A stretch of 64,000 nucleotides of DNA, from NCBI RefSeq assembly GCF_000308755.1, contig NZ_BAGF01000056.1, positions 111,304 through 175,303 on the forward strand, written 5' to 3'. Position numbers and translations under genes: made by a program. Shown in pieces: positions 34,937 through 43,657 of the stretch (the first letter of the stretch is position 1; every line of letters starts with the position of its first letter). The DNA comes from Nocardia pneumoniae NBRC 100136 (GTDB lineage Bacteria > Actinomycetota > Actinomycetes > Mycobacteriales > Mycobacteriaceae). The notes under the pieces are model-generated. The model searched no databases. It was not told the DNA's origin and saw only the letters and a list, made by a program, of their open reading frames with translations.

Positions 34937-36358
34937 TCAGTCCAGATCCGCAGGCGAGGACAGGGTTCCGCGGACCGCCGTCGCGGCCGCTACGAGCGGA
35001 GAAACCAGGTGCGTACGGCCGCCTTTGCCCTGCCTTCCTTCGAAGTTGCGGTTCGAGGTGGAGGCACAACGCTGGCCCGGCGCCAGCTGGTCCGGATTCA
35101 TTCCCAGGCACATTGAGCAGCCCGCTTGCCGCCATTCGGCGCCCGCCGCGGTGAAAATCTCGCCGAGTCCTTCTTTTTCCGCCTGCGCGCGAACCCGCAT
35201 CGACCCCGGTACAACCAGCATTCGCACGCCGTCGGCGACATGACGTCCCTTCAAAATCCCGGCCACCGCACGCAAATCCTCAATGCGTCCGTTGGTGCAT
35301 GAACCGACGAATACGGTGTCGATCGGCACTTCCCGAAGTGGAGTACCCGGCTCCAAGTCCATGTAACGCAGTGCTTTCTCCGCGGCCTCGCGGGCCACCT
35401 CGTCGGCGATCGCGGCCGGGTCGGGCACCGCCTCGCCCAGCGGGGCGCCCTGGCCAGGATTGGTGCCCCAGGTGACGAACGGGGTCAGCGTGGCGGCGTC
35501 GATGTGCACCTCGGCGTCGAAAACCGCGTCCTCGTCCGTCTTCAGCGCCTCCCAGGCGGCCACCGCGGCGTCCCAATCGGCGCCCTGCGGGGCGTGCGGG
35601 CGTCCTTTGAGGAATTCGTAGGTCGTCTCGTCCGGGGCGATCATGCCCGCTCGAGCGCCCGCCTCGATGGACATGTTGCAGATCGTCATTCGGGCCTCCA
35701 TGGACATGGCCCGGATGGCCTCGCCCCGGTACTCCAGGACGTACCCCTGGCCGCCGCCGGTGCCGATCTTCGCGATGACGGCCAGGATCAGGTCCTTGCT
35801 CGTCACGCCGGGGGGCATGGCGCCGTCCACGGTGATCGCCATCGTCTTGAACGGGCGCAGCGAGAGGGTCTGGGTGGCAAGCACATGCTCGACCTCCGAG
35901 GTGCCGATGCCCATCGCCAGCGCGCCGAACGCGCCGTGCGTCGAGGTGTGGCTGTCGCCGCAGACCACCGTCATCCCCGGCTGGGTCAGGCCCAGCTGCG
36001 GGCCGACCACGTGCACGATGCCCTGGTCCAGGTCGCCCATGGGATGCAGCCGCACACCGAATTCCGCGCAGTTGCGCCGCAGTGTCTCCACCTGGGTGCG
36101 CGAAATCGGGTCGGCGATCGGCTTGTCGATATCGATCGTCGGCACGTTGTGGTCCTCGGTCGCGATCGTGAGATCCGGCCGCCGCACTCGCCGGCCCGCG
36201 GCGCGCAGTCCGTCGAAGGCCTGCGGGCTGGTCACCTCGTGGACCAGATGCAGGTCGATGTAGATCAGGTCTGGCTCGCGCGAGGCACCCTCGCCCGCCC
36301 CCCGTGCGACGACATGCTGGTCCCATACCTTCTCGGCCAGCGTGCGCGGTTCGGCCAT
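34937..36358 (-). CDS. leuC: 3-isopropylmalate dehydratase large subunit
   Basis: Aconitase-fold large subunit that isomerises 2- to 3-isopropylmalate using a [4Fe-4S] cluster. 473 residues from the ATG at 36358. The cluster ligands are Cys354 in FVGSCTNGR and Cys414/Cys417 in GCSMCLGMN. VCGDSHTSTHGAFGALA is another signature. First gene of leuCD. An IclR-type regulator lies divergent across 155 bases and is the likely local controller. Confidence 0.97.
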   Translation of the reverse strand: MAEPRTLAEKVWDQHVVARGAGEGASREPDLIYIDLHLVHEVTSPQAFDGLRAAGRRVRRPDLTIATEDHNVPTIDIDKPIADPISRTQVETLRRNCAEFGVRLHPMGDLDQGIVHVVGPQLGLTQPGMTVVCGDSHTSTHGAFGALAMGIGTSEVEHVLATQTLSLRPFKTMAITVDGAMPPGVTSKDLILAVIAKIGTGGGQGYVLEYRGEAIRAMSMEARMTICNMSIEAGARAGMIAPDETTYEFLKGRPHAPQGADWDAAVAAWEALKTDEDAVFDAEVHIDAATLTPFVTWGTNPGQGAPLGEAVPDPAAIADEVAREAAEKALRYMDLEPGTPLREVPIDTVFVGSCTNGRIEDLRAVAGILKGRHVADGVRMLVVPGSMRVRAQAEKEGLGEIFTAAGAEWRQAGCSMCLGMNPDQLAPGQRCASTSNRNFEGRQGKGGRTHLVSPLVAAATAVRGTLSSPADLD

Positions 36359-36513
36359 GGTCGATCACCTTTCGGACGAAGCAGCCGTTCCGCGATCTGG
36401 ACTTCGACGCGGCGACGGTTGCACAAGTTGGGATAGCTACGCCTGGTCGGAACGCTGATGACCGGAATCCGCGTTGGTGGATTTCTCAGCATCCGAGACG
36501 CTAGTATCGTTCT

Positions 36514-37215
36514 ATGAGACAGCATAGCGGCATCGGCGTCCTCGACAAAGCAGTGGCGGTCCTGTACGCCGTAGCCGAGCATCCCTCCGGTCTCAACGAG
36601 CTGTGCGCCCGCACCGGCCTGCCCCGCGCCACCGCGCACCGCCTCGCCGTAGGATTGGAGGTGCATCGCCTGCTCGCCCGCGACAGCAACGGGACCTGGC
36701 GCCCGGGACCCGCCCTCGCCGAGCTCGCGACCAGCGCCAATGACCCGCTGCTCGAGGCCGCGTCGGCCATTCTGCCCCGCCTGCGCGAGATCACCGGCGA
36801 AAGCGTCCAGCTGTACTGCCGCGACGGCAACGCGCGCGTGTGCGTGGCGGCGCTGGAACCCCCCGTCGGCCTGCGCGACACCGTTCCGGTCGGAGCGCGG
36901 CTTCCGCTCACCGCGGGCTCGGCGGCCAAAGTCTTGCTGGCGTGGGCCGACCCGGAGCTCCAGCGCACCATCCTGGCCGACGCGGTATTCGGCGAGCGCG
37001 CCTTGGCCGAGGTGCGCAAGCGCGGCTGGGCGCAAAGCGCCGCCGAGCGCGCGGCCGGTGTGGCAAGCGTTTCCGCGCCGGTGCGCGACGCAGGCGGCAC
37101 CGTGGTCGCGGCGGTGTCGGTGTCGGGCCCGATCGATCGGATGGGCCGCAGGCCGGGCGCGCGCTGGGCGGCGGATCTGGTCGCGGCCGCCGAGGCTTTG
37201 CACAAGCGCCTGTAA
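36514..37215 (+). CDS. IclR-family regulator (NdgR/AreB/LeuR-like)
   Basis: 233 residues. The N-terminal winged HTH begins GIGVLDKAVAVLYAVAEHPSG, a close match to the Streptomyces NdgR/AreB group. An IclR effector domain follows (LREITGESVQLYCRDGNARVC, LPLTAGSAAKVLLAW, GVASVSAPVRDAGG). NdgR/AreB proteins sit divergent to leuCD and control leucine and related amino-acid genes, which is exactly the arrangement here (Rv2989 position). The ATG at 36514 follows a GAGAC direct repeat that may belong to the operator. Confidence 0.9.
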   Translation: MRQHSGIGVLDKAVAVLYAVAEHPSGLNELCARTGLPRATAHRLAVGLEVHRLLARDSNGTWRPGPALAELATSANDPLLEAASAILPRLREITGESVQLYCRDGNARVCVAALEPPVGLRDTVPVGARLPLTAGSAAKVLLAWADPELQRTILADAVFGERALAEVRKRGWAQSAAERAAGVASVSAPVRDAGGTVVAAVSVSGPIDRMGRRPGARWAADLVAAAEALHKRL

Positions 37216-37248
37216 CGCGTTTCAGTCCGGACTCTCTAGAGTTGTCCC

Positions 37249-37749
37249 ATGGGAGTCAACCAACGGGCACAGATCGTGATGTCCGACACCGAGATCACCG
37301 AGTTCCTCCAGCGCAGCCGGATCGCGACGCTGGCGACCATCGGTCCGACGGGCACGCCGCACCTGACCGCGATGTGGTACGCGCTCATCGATGGCGAGAT
37401 CTGGTTCGAGACGAAGGCCAAGTCGCAGAAGGCGGTGAACCTGCGGCGCGATCCGCGGGTCTCCTGCCTGGTCGAGGCAGGTGACACCTACGACCAACTG
37501 CGTGGTCTGTCGATCGAAGGCCGGGCCGAGATAGTCGAGGACGCCGAGAAACTCTTCGCCGTCGGGATGAGCGTCTGGGAGCGCTACACCGGCCCCTACA
37601 GCGAGGACGTGCGCCCGATGGTGGAGTCCATGCTGAACAAACGGGTCGCCGTTCGCGTCGTGCCCGAGCGCACCCGCAGCTGGGATCACCGCAAGCTCGG
37701 CCTTCCGCGCATGCCGCTCGGCGGGACCACCGCGCACGCGCTGGACTGA
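37249..37749 (+). CDS. Pyridoxamine 5'-phosphate oxidase-fold flavin/F420 protein (Rv2991-like)
   Basis: 166 residues, a split beta-barrel protein. Visible pieces are FLQRSRIATLATIGPTGTPHL at the N-terminus, IWFETKAKSQKAVNLRRDPR and VAVRVVPERTRSWDHRKLG at the end. The family includes F420- and FMN-binding reductases, and the order IclR, this gene, gltX is that of Rv2989-Rv2992c. An F420 role is plausible because fbiD shows the cofactor is made, but substrate and cofactor are not settled by sequence. It follows the regulator gene by 33 bases on the same strand. Confidence 0.82.
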   Translation: MGVNQRAQIVMSDTEITEFLQRSRIATLATIGPTGTPHLTAMWYALIDGEIWFETKAKSQKAVNLRRDPRVSCLVEAGDTYDQLRGLSIEGRAEIVEDAEKLFAVGMSVWERYTGPYSEDVRPMVESMLNKRVAVRVVPERTRSWDHRKLGLPRMPLGGTTAHALD

Positions 37750-37818
37750 ACAAAACACGCCCGGGCAGCGCGACGCGCCCGAAATCCAACTGACACAACC
37801 ACCTCGCACGGGATAGGC

Positions 37819-37918
37819 GTACCTCCGCCTTCGCTCCGGCCATGCGCGTTTTGCGTACTCCGCCTTCGCTCCGGCCATGCGCGTTTTGCGTACTCCGCCT
37901 TCGCTCCGGCCATGCGCA
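37819..37918. repeat. Tandem 35-bp repeat, nearly three copies
   Basis: Copies start at 37819 (36 bp, one extra C), 37855 and 37890 (incomplete). The unit begins GTACTCCGCCTTCGCTCCGG, then CCATGCGCGTTTTGC. The second copy and the part of the third that is present are identical. A related single copy lies at 22349-22379. The array lies between the Rv2991-like gene and the DUF5302 gene. Confidence 0.85.
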
Positions 37919-38037
37919 GACTTAGGACGGACTACGTCCGACAGCGTCCGTGTATTTTCGAGGTGTTCGACATGAATCGGCCGGGCATCGCCGCCCGCGA
38001 GGGCACGCCGCCCGGCCGCGACGACGAGGAGCAGCCG

Positions 38038-38217
38038 ATGGCGGATTCGGGTAAGTCCAATGGCGCCGACGAGGTGAAGCGCAAGTTCCGGGAGGCACTC
38101 GAGCGCAAGAACCAGCAGAACGCCCGCGCGGCCGACCACCTCGACGGACGGTCCAAGGCTTCCGCGGCCCACGCCGCGGCCGCCCACAAGCGGGAATTCC
38201 GGCGCAAGAGCGGCTAG
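38038..38217 (+). CDS. DUF5302 small protein
   Basis: 59 residues from the ATG at 38038, with GAGGAG six bases upstream; a longer open frame upstream has no comparable site. The protein is basic and helical (VKRKFREALERKNQQNARAA, then HLDGRSKASAAHAAAAHKRE, ending FRRKSG), matching the actinobacterial DUF5302 pattern. Function unknown; the lysine/arginine-rich helices suggest nucleic-acid or ribosome contact (inference). A strong intrinsic terminator follows 16 bases downstream. Confidence 0.82.
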   Translation: MADSGKSNGADEVKRKFREALERKNQQNARAADHLDGRSKASAAHAAAAHKREFRRKSG

Positions 38218-38232
38218 TCCGCGACCACCGCG

Positions 38233-38264
38233 AAGGCCCTCCAGCAAGATCGCTGGAGGGCCTT
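38233..38264 (+). terminator. Intrinsic terminator after the DUF5302 gene
   Basis: A 13-bp stem, AAGGCCCTCCAGC and GCTGGAGGGCCTT with loop AAGATC, is followed by TTTCGTTT. One of the few classical T-tract terminators here. Confidence 0.85.
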
Positions 38265-38759
38265 TCGTTTCGCTCCGGGCACCCCAACCGAAGCGAACAA
38301 CCCCTACCGACCAGCCGAACCTCCCCTTGCCCCGGCCGAGCCGAACTCCCAGACGGCCGAATCATCGCCCAGGCGGCACGACCGCCCCCACGAACAAGAC
38401 CCCACCCGCTCTCCCACGCCCGCCCGCTCTCCCACGCCCAACCGAGCCGAACCCCCAAGCGGCACACGATCCACTCCGCACGCCACCCCGATATGCCCAC
38501 CGGCCAGCGCAAACCCGCCCCGGATGCCGGGAGCCGAGCCGACACCATGCCTCTGGAACCGAAGCTCGAGCCAGCGTCGGGCAACAGAAGCCGCCCCATA
38601 ACCCCTGCCACAACCCCCGGCACCGGAACCTGAGAGCGACGCCTGAGCCAGCGTTTCGGGAGCAGAAGTCGCGCACAGAGCCCGGCAAAACCCCGCGCCC
38701 CGACCGTGAGAGCGAGGCCCGAGATCCGGGAACGAACTCGCACAAGCGACACCCGATCG
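38265..38759. other. GC-rich intergenic stretch before the repeat array
   Basis: About 500 bases with no supported gene. All six frames give low-complexity Pro/Arg/Gly translations. Short near-duplicates occur (CCCACCCGCTCTCCCACGCC and a similar copy at 38400-38440; GAGCCAGCGT twice), so this may be an older, more decayed part of the neighbouring repeat array. Confidence 0.5.
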
Positions 38760-39295
38760 GAGCCGTCCAACGGGGCTCCGGAGGCGGAGTTTTCCAGCCA
38801 GGACCTCCGGGCTGAAGCTCCCCGGGCAGAGGTACGGAGCCGAAGCTCTCGAACAAGGATGTCCGTAGACAAAGCCCTCCGGGCAGCTGGGGAGGCTCCG
38901 TGGGTGGCTCCAGAGGCGAAGCCTTCCAACAGGGATGCCCAGAGGCCAACCCCTCCAGCCAGGACCAAGGGGGAGCCTCCACGCGTAGAGGCCCAGAGAA
39001 CGAAGCCTTCCAACAGAGATGTCCGGAGACAAACCCCTCCAGTCAGGACCCAGGGGGCCAAGCTCCCCGGGCACTGGGTCCAGAGGCGAAGCCTTCCAAC
39101 AGAGATGTCCGGAGACAAACCCCTCCAGTGAGTACCCAGGGGGCGAAGCTCCCCGGGACGGAGGCGAAGCCCTCCAACAAGGGGGTCTGGGGGCGAAGCC
39201 CCCAGCCGGGTCCCCGGGGCGAAGCCCCCCCGGGGTGGGGGTCCGGGGGCGAAGCCCTCCGGGCGGGGTGTGGGGGTTGCACCCCCACAAAACAT
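38760..39295. repeat. Degenerate tandem array, period about 84-86 bp, with GGGGGCGAAGCCCCC hairpins
   Basis: Units anchored on CGAAGC start at 38841, 38917, 39001 and 39087 (spacings 76, 84, 86). The last two share GAAGCCTTCCAACAGAGATG and continue nearly identical through GTCCGGAGACAAACCCCTCC. From 39150 to 39290 the array collapses to short units around a GC-rich palindrome (for example 39189-39203). All frames stay open for long stretches, giving GGLRP-type translations that are not genes. Confidence 0.8.
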
Positions 39296-39307
39296 AGCGA
39301 AACAAGA

Positions 39308-39337
39308 AAGGCCCACACCCTTGTGGGCATGGGCCTT
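39308..39337 (-). terminator. Intrinsic terminator of the tRNA-Glu transcript
   Basis: AAGGCCCA at 39308-39315 pairs with TGGGCCTT at 39330-39337, with an inner CCCAC/GTGGG stem. Read on the minus strand it is followed by TCTTGTTTCG. It lies just beyond the 3' end of tRNA-Glu. Confidence 0.75.
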
Positions 39338-39346
39338 CCACTCGTG

Positions 39347-39419
39347 TAGCCCCGACGGGATTCGAACCCGCGCTACCGCCTTGAGAGGGCGGCGTCCTAG
39401 GCCGCTAGACGACGGGGCC
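39347..39419 (-). tRNA. tRNA-Glu (anticodon CTC)
   Basis: 73 bases on the minus strand. The acceptor stem is GGCCCCG with CGGGGCT and discriminator A. The anticodon arm is CCGCC-CT-CTC-AA-GGCGG and the T arm contains GGTTCGAATCC. No CCA is encoded. It decodes GAG. It is paired with tRNA-Gln upstream and gltX beyond, the same grouping as in mycobacteria. Confidence 0.96.
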
Positions 39420-39566
39420 AGGACTGCTTCTCACTGTCGTGAGGAGCGCCGTGGTGATCTTTCGATCAGGAGGCTCGGCTAGCTTAACCGGCCGAAGCCC
39501 GGCGACCAAATCGCCGGATGCTGTCTTGATTTCGGCCGCGAACCGAAGATCGAACAACACTCTCCG

Positions 39567-39638
39567 CTGGGGTACCAGGACTCGAACCTAGAATGGCTGA
39601 ACCAGAATCAGCTGTGTTGCCAATTACACCATACCCCA
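39567..39638 (-). tRNA. tRNA-Gln (anticodon CTG)
   Basis: 72 bases on the minus strand. The acceptor stem is TGGGGTA with TACCCCA and discriminator G. The anticodon arm is GCTGA-TT-CTG-GT-TCAGC and the T arm contains GGTTCGAGTCC. It decodes CAG. Actinobacteria usually lack GlnRS and charge this tRNA through glutamylation and GatCAB amidation, which fits its closeness to gltX. Confidence 0.96.
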
Positions 39639-39771
39639 ATGACCAGGTCGTTCAGCCTCGCGTCTGGGTGACTCGAGACCGTGTTCCGGGCCGAGAAGAA
39701 GAGTACCAAACGGCTACCGGTTTACTACAAATCGCCTGGTCAAAGCCACATTCTAGGCGCTACGCGGCCCG

Positions 39772-39804
39772 GCGCGGCCGGAGGACGACTCCGTCCGGCC
39801 GCGC
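39772..39804 (-). terminator. Hairpin just beyond gltX
   Basis: GCGCGGCCGGA and TCCGGCCGCGC form a perfect 11-bp stem three bases after the gltX stop. TTTT follows on the plus-strand side; on the minus strand it is an L-shaped, T-poor terminator. Confidence 0.65.
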
Positions 39805-39807
39805 TTT

Positions 39808-41292
39808 TCAGGACGCAGCGTCGCCCGGCGCGGTCCAGGTCAGCGCCGAGCGCAGCCGGTCCAGGGCGACCTCCCGGCCGAGCAGTTCCAACGACTCGTA
39901 CAGCGGCGGGCTGATATGCGATCCGGTCACCGCGACCCGCACCGGCGCGAAGGCTTTGCGCGGTTTCAGCCCCAGATCTTCGATGAGCGCCTTTTTCAGC
40001 GCCTCTTCGAGCGCCTCGGTCGTCCACTCCGGCAACGGCGTCACCGCGGCAATAGCGGCTTGCAATACCTCGGTGGCGTCGGGCCCGAGATTCTTGGCGC
40101 CCGCCGCGGGGTCGATCGCGAACTCGTCCGCGGGTGCGAACAAGAAACGCAACAGTTCCCAGGCGTCGGCCAACACGACGATCCTGGTCTGCACGAGCGC
40201 GGCCGCGGCGGAGAACACCTTCTCGTCGATTTCCGCGCCGATATGGCCGTGTTCGGTCAGATACTCCCGGAGCCGATGGGCGAAATCGCCCGGCTCCAGC
40301 AATCGGATGTGCTCGGCATTGAGCGCGTCCGCCTTCTTCTGGTCGAAACGGGCCGGATTCGAATTTACTTTCGAAATATCGAAGGCTTCGACCATCTCCG
40401 TCATCGTGAACACGTCGCGGTCCTCGGACAGGCCCCAGCCGAGTAGCGCGAGATAATTCAGCAAACCCTCGGGAATGAACCCGCGGTCGCGGTGGGCGAA
40501 CAGATTCGACTCCGGATCACGCTTGGACAACTTCTTGTTTCCCTGCCCCATGACGAAGGGCAGATGACCGAACTCCGGCGTGAAATCGGTGACCCCGATC
40601 CGGCGCAGTGCGGCATACAGCGCGAGCTGCCGCGGGGTGGAGGAGAGCAGGTCCTCGCCGCGCAGCACGTGGGTGATCCGCATCAGCGCGTCGTCGACCG
40701 GGTTGACCAGGGTGTACAGCGGGTCGCCGGTGCCGCGGGTGAGCGCGAAGTCCGGGACGGAGCCCGCCTTGAACGTGGTTTCGCCGCGCACGAGATCGTG
40801 CCAGGACAGGTCCTCGTCGGGCATTCGCAGCCGGACCACGGCGGCGCGGCCTTCGGCTCGGTAGGCCTCGATTTGCTCGGGCGTCAGGTCGCGGTCGTAG
40901 TTGTCGTAACCGAGCTTCGGGTCGCGTCCAGCAGCCCGGTGACGAGCCTCGACTTCCTCTGGCGTGGAGAACGATTCATATGCCTCCCCGGCCTCCAGCA
41001 AACGCCGGACCACGTCCAGATGCAGATCTTTTCGCTGCGACTGGCGATACGGTTCATACGGCCCGCCGACCTCCGGGCCCTCGTCCCAGGTGAGGCCGAG
41101 CCAGCGCAGCGCGTCGATAATCGCCCGGTAGGACTCCTCGGAATCGCGAGCGGCATCGGTGTCTTCGATACGAAAGACGAATGTGCCACCGTGATGGCGG
41201 GCGTAGGCCCAGTTGAACAGCGCTGTCCGGATCAGGCCGACGTGCGGTGTTCCGGTCGGCGACGGGCAGAATCGGACCCGTACTTCAGTCAT
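39808..41292 (-). CDS. gltX: Glutamyl-tRNA synthetase
   Basis: Charges tRNA-Glu and, in organisms lacking GlnRS, usually tRNA-Gln as well. 494 residues from the ATG at 41292 (MTEVRVRFCPSPTGTPHVGL). The HIGH-equivalent is PTGTPHVG (about 11-18) and the KMSKS-equivalent is KKLSKR at 253-258. FVFRIEDTDAARDSEES and VLRGEDLLSSTPRQ are further class-I GluRS features. The gene is followed by tRNA-Gln and tRNA-Glu on the same strand and lies 13 bases downstream of the FAH-family gene, so the latter two are probably co-transcribed. Confidence 0.97.
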   Translation of the reverse strand: MTEVRVRFCPSPTGTPHVGLIRTALFNWAYARHHGGTFVFRIEDTDAARDSEESYRAIIDALRWLGLTWDEGPEVGGPYEPYRQSQRKDLHLDVVRRLLEAGEAYESFSTPEEVEARHRAAGRDPKLGYDNYDRDLTPEQIEAYRAEGRAAVVRLRMPDEDLSWHDLVRGETTFKAGSVPDFALTRGTGDPLYTLVNPVDDALMRITHVLRGEDLLSSTPRQLALYAALRRIGVTDFTPEFGHLPFVMGQGNKKLSKRDPESNLFAHRDRGFIPEGLLNYLALLGWGLSEDRDVFTMTEMVEAFDISKVNSNPARFDQKKADALNAEHIRLLEPGDFAHRLREYLTEHGHIGAEIDEKVFSAAAALVQTRIVVLADAWELLRFLFAPADEFAIDPAAGAKNLGPDATEVLQAAIAAVTPLPEWTTEALEEALKKALIEDLGLKPRKAFAPVRVAVTGSHISPPLYESLELLGREVALDRLRSALTWTAPGDAAS

Positions 41293-41305
41293 GGCTCTCT
41301 TTCGA

Positions 41306-42106
41306 TCAGCGTTTGGCGGCAACGGGATTGGTGAGCGTTCCGATCCCATCGACGGTCACCGACACCTGCTGACCCTCCTTCATCGGGCCGACGCCCTCGG
41401 GGGTTCCGGTGAGGATCACGTCACCGGGCAGCAGTGTCATCACGGTGGTGACCCACTCGATGAGCTTCGGAATGTCGTGCAGCAGAAGCGAAGTGCGGCT
41501 GCGTTGGCGCACCTCGCCGTCGAGCTCGGTGACGATCTCCAGATCCGAAGGGTCGATGGCGGTTTCGATCCACGGACCGAGCGGGCAGAACGTGTCGTAA
41601 CCCTTCGCCCTGGTCCACTGGCCGTCGTGGCGCTGCTGGTCACGGGCGGTCACGTCGTTGGCGACGGTGTAGCCGAGGACGACGTCCAGCGCGCGGGCGG
41701 CGGGCACGTCCTTGCACGGGCGGCCGATGACGATGGCGAGTTCGCCTTCATAGTCGACCTGAGAAGCGCTGGGCGGCAGGATGATCGGGGCGTTCGGCCC
41801 GACGATGGCGGTGTTCGGCTTGAGGAAGATCACCGGGTCTTCCGGTGCGGGGCCGCCCATTTCGGCGGCGTGGGCGGCGTAGTTCTTGCCGACGCAGACC
41901 ACCTTGCTGGCCAGGATCGGGGCGAGCAACCGCACGTCGGCCAGCGGCCAGCTGCGGCCGGTGAACGTCGGTGTGCCGAACGGGTGTTCCGCGATCTCCT
42001 TGGCGATCGCCGATCCCGCCGCACTCTGGCCCGCACTGTCGCTCACGTCGCCTTCGATGCTGACGAAGGCGACTCCATCGGGACTGGCAACTCGACCTAG
42101 ACGCAT
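41306..42106 (-). CDS. Fumarylacetoacetate hydrolase (FAH) family protein
   Basis: 266 residues. The FAH fold is marked by VVCVGKNYAAHAAEMGG, the metal ligands in QVDYEGELAIVIGR and NDVTARDQQ, and the C-terminal LLPGDVILTGTPEGVGP. Members are hydroxyhepta-dienedioate isomerases, acylpyruvases or oxaloacetate decarboxylases; sequence alone does not decide. The place before gltX matches Rv2993c. There is a 13-base gap to gltX, with no room for a separate strong promoter. Confidence 0.9.
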   Translation of the reverse strand: MRLGRVASPDGVAFVSIEGDVSDSAGQSAAGSAIAKEIAEHPFGTPTFTGRSWPLADVRLLAPILASKVVCVGKNYAAHAAEMGGPAPEDPVIFLKPNTAIVGPNAPIILPPSASQVDYEGELAIVIGRPCKDVPAARALDVVLGYTVANDVTARDQQRHDGQWTRAKGYDTFCPLGPWIETAIDPSDLEIVTELDGEVRQRSRTSLLLHDIPKLIEWVTTVMTLLPGDVILTGTPEGVGPMKEGQQVSVTVDGIGTLTNPVAAKR

Positions 42107-42270
42107 GCCGGGCAGTCTATCGACCCGCCGCCACCTGCCCGAACGCGCCCGACCGAGTGGTACGGAATTTTCCGGCCCGCGTCGGCGATCGCGCTGTGAG
42201 CAGTACGACAGCCGCAGCCGTCGATGCGCGCCGCCCGGCGGGTGTACGGTGAGCAGCGAAGTTCACAGAG

Positions 42271-42303
42271 TGGGAATACAATCCCAAATATTGAGATATT
42301 GAG
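42271..42303. promoter_or_regulatory. AT-rich palindrome plus direct-repeat element before the MFS gene
   Basis: TGGGAATACAATCCCA (42271-42286) is an interrupted palindrome. It is followed by two exact, abutting copies of ATATTGAG (42288-42295 and 42296-42303), which also contain AATAT/ATATT dyad symmetry. The second copy runs into GTGAGG, the probable ribosome site of the ATG at 42313. Such AT-rich structure stands out here and suggests an operator or translational control site; the binder is unknown. Confidence 0.45.
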
Positions 42304-42312
42304 GTGAGGCCG

Positions 42313-43494
42313 ATGGCGACCGAGATCCAGATCGACGAGGTTCGGCGCTGGTCCATGCTCGGTCTCGGCGTCTTCGCCCAAGCATCCAGCGCGGTCTTCA
42401 TCCACGGTGTCCCGTTCCTGCTGCCCGCGCTGACCGACCGCGGCATGCCGCTGGCCACCGCTGGCCTGCTGGTGGCGATGCCGACCGTCGGACTGGTGTG
42501 CACCCTCATCGCGTGGGGTTACGTGGTGGACCGGATCGGCGAGCGCAAGGTGCTGGTCGGCGGACCGCTGCTGATGCTGGTGGCGGGATGCGCCGCGGCG
42601 GCGGCCACCGACCACCTCGCCCTGGGCGCGCTGCTGTTTCTCGGCGGCGTCGGGGCGGCCAGTACCAACGGCGCCAGCGGGCGAGTGATCGTCGGCTGGT
42701 TCCCGCCGCACCGGCGGGGACTGGCGATGGGGATCCGGCAGACCGCGCAGCCGCTCGGCGTCGGCGTCGGCGCGTTGGCGATTCCCGCGGCGGCCGCTGC
42801 CTACGGCGTGCCCACGGCCATTCTGGTTCCCGCGCTGATGGCGGGCCTGGCGGCCCTCGGCTGCCTGACGGGCATCGTCGACCCGCCGCGCCCAGCGCGC
42901 TCCACCGCCGATCCGGCCTTGCGCGCCAACCCTTATCGCGATGACGCCACCCTCTGGCGCATCCACTTGGTCTCGGTGCTGCTCGTCGTCCCGCAGGGCA
43001 CCGTGTGGACGTTCGCGCTGCTGTGGCTGCACCGCGATGTCGGCTGGTCGCTGGCCGCCGCGGGCGCACTGGTCACGTTCACGCAGTTGCTCGGCGCACT
43101 GGGCCGCATCGGCGCGGGCGCGTGGTCGGATCGCGTCGGCAGCCGGATGGGGCCGCTGCGCGCGGTCGCCATCGCCGCCGTGCTTTCGATGGCGGGCTTG
43201 GCTCTGACCTCCTGGACCCACTGGTGGTGGGCCGCCATCCCGCTGCTGATCGCCGCGTCCGTGATCACCGTCTCCGACAACGGACTGGCCTTCACGGCGG
43301 TAGCCGAAATCGCGGGCCCGTACTGGAGCGGCCGCGGCCTCGGCATCCAGAACACCGGCCAGAACCTGGCCATGGCCGCGATCCCGCCCGTGTCCGGGGC
43401 CCTCATCACCGCAAGCGGCTTCTCCGCCGCCTTCCTGCTCGCCGCCGTCGCGGCGGTAGCCGCCGTCCCCCTGGTACCCACCGACCCCGAATAA
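42313..43494 (+). CDS. MFS transporter (12-TMS, CynX/NarK-like)
   Basis: 393 residues from the ATG at 42313 (MATEIQIDEVRRWSMLGLGV), with GAGGTGAGG upstream. About 12 hydrophobic segments are visible. MFS motif A appears as GYVVDRIGERKVLVGG after the second segment, and RRGLAMGIRQTAQPLGVGVG is typical of the fourth and fifth. Substrate unknown. Position and direction match Rv2994 between the FAH gene and leuB. A terminator separates it from the converging leuB. Confidence 0.88.
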   Translation: MATEIQIDEVRRWSMLGLGVFAQASSAVFIHGVPFLLPALTDRGMPLATAGLLVAMPTVGLVCTLIAWGYVVDRIGERKVLVGGPLLMLVAGCAAAAATDHLALGALLFLGGVGAASTNGASGRVIVGWFPPHRRGLAMGIRQTAQPLGVGVGALAIPAAAAAYGVPTAILVPALMAGLAALGCLTGIVDPPRPARSTADPALRANPYRDDATLWRIHLVSVLLVVPQGTVWTFALLWLHRDVGWSLAAAGALVTFTQLLGALGRIGAGAWSDRVGSRMGPLRAVAIAAVLSMAGLALTSWTHWWWAAIPLLIAASVITVSDNGLAFTAVAEIAGPYWSGRGLGIQNTGQNLAMAAIPPVSGALITASGFSAAFLLAAVAAVAAVPLVPTDPE

Positions 43495-43608
43495 GCCTCT
43501 CCGGCAACCTCTCCCGCCGCCGAGCGAATACCAGGGTCGGTGCTGCCACGCCATCTGCGGCGCCGAGGAGATGGGCAGCGCGGGGCCATCTCACAGAGCC
43601 CGTACAAG

Positions 43609-43645
43609 CGAAGGCCCCGCCCCTGATCCGGGGGCGGGACCTTCG
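43609..43645. terminator. Hairpin between the MFS gene and leuB
   Basis: CGAAGG-CCCCGCCCC and GGGGGCGGG-ACCTTCG pair around a short loop near TGATCC, between two converging genes. One side has a single-base bulge. Confidence 0.7.
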
Positions 43646-43657
43646 GGTACGTCGGTG

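Noticed and set aside
37819..37918. CRISPR array
   Set aside because: Units abut with no spacers, and no cas genes are in the window.
38304..39341. Long GGLRP-type coding frame (345 codons) on the minus strand
   Set aside because: It is the translation of a degenerate DNA repeat, open in several frames at once, with no ribosome site or domain.
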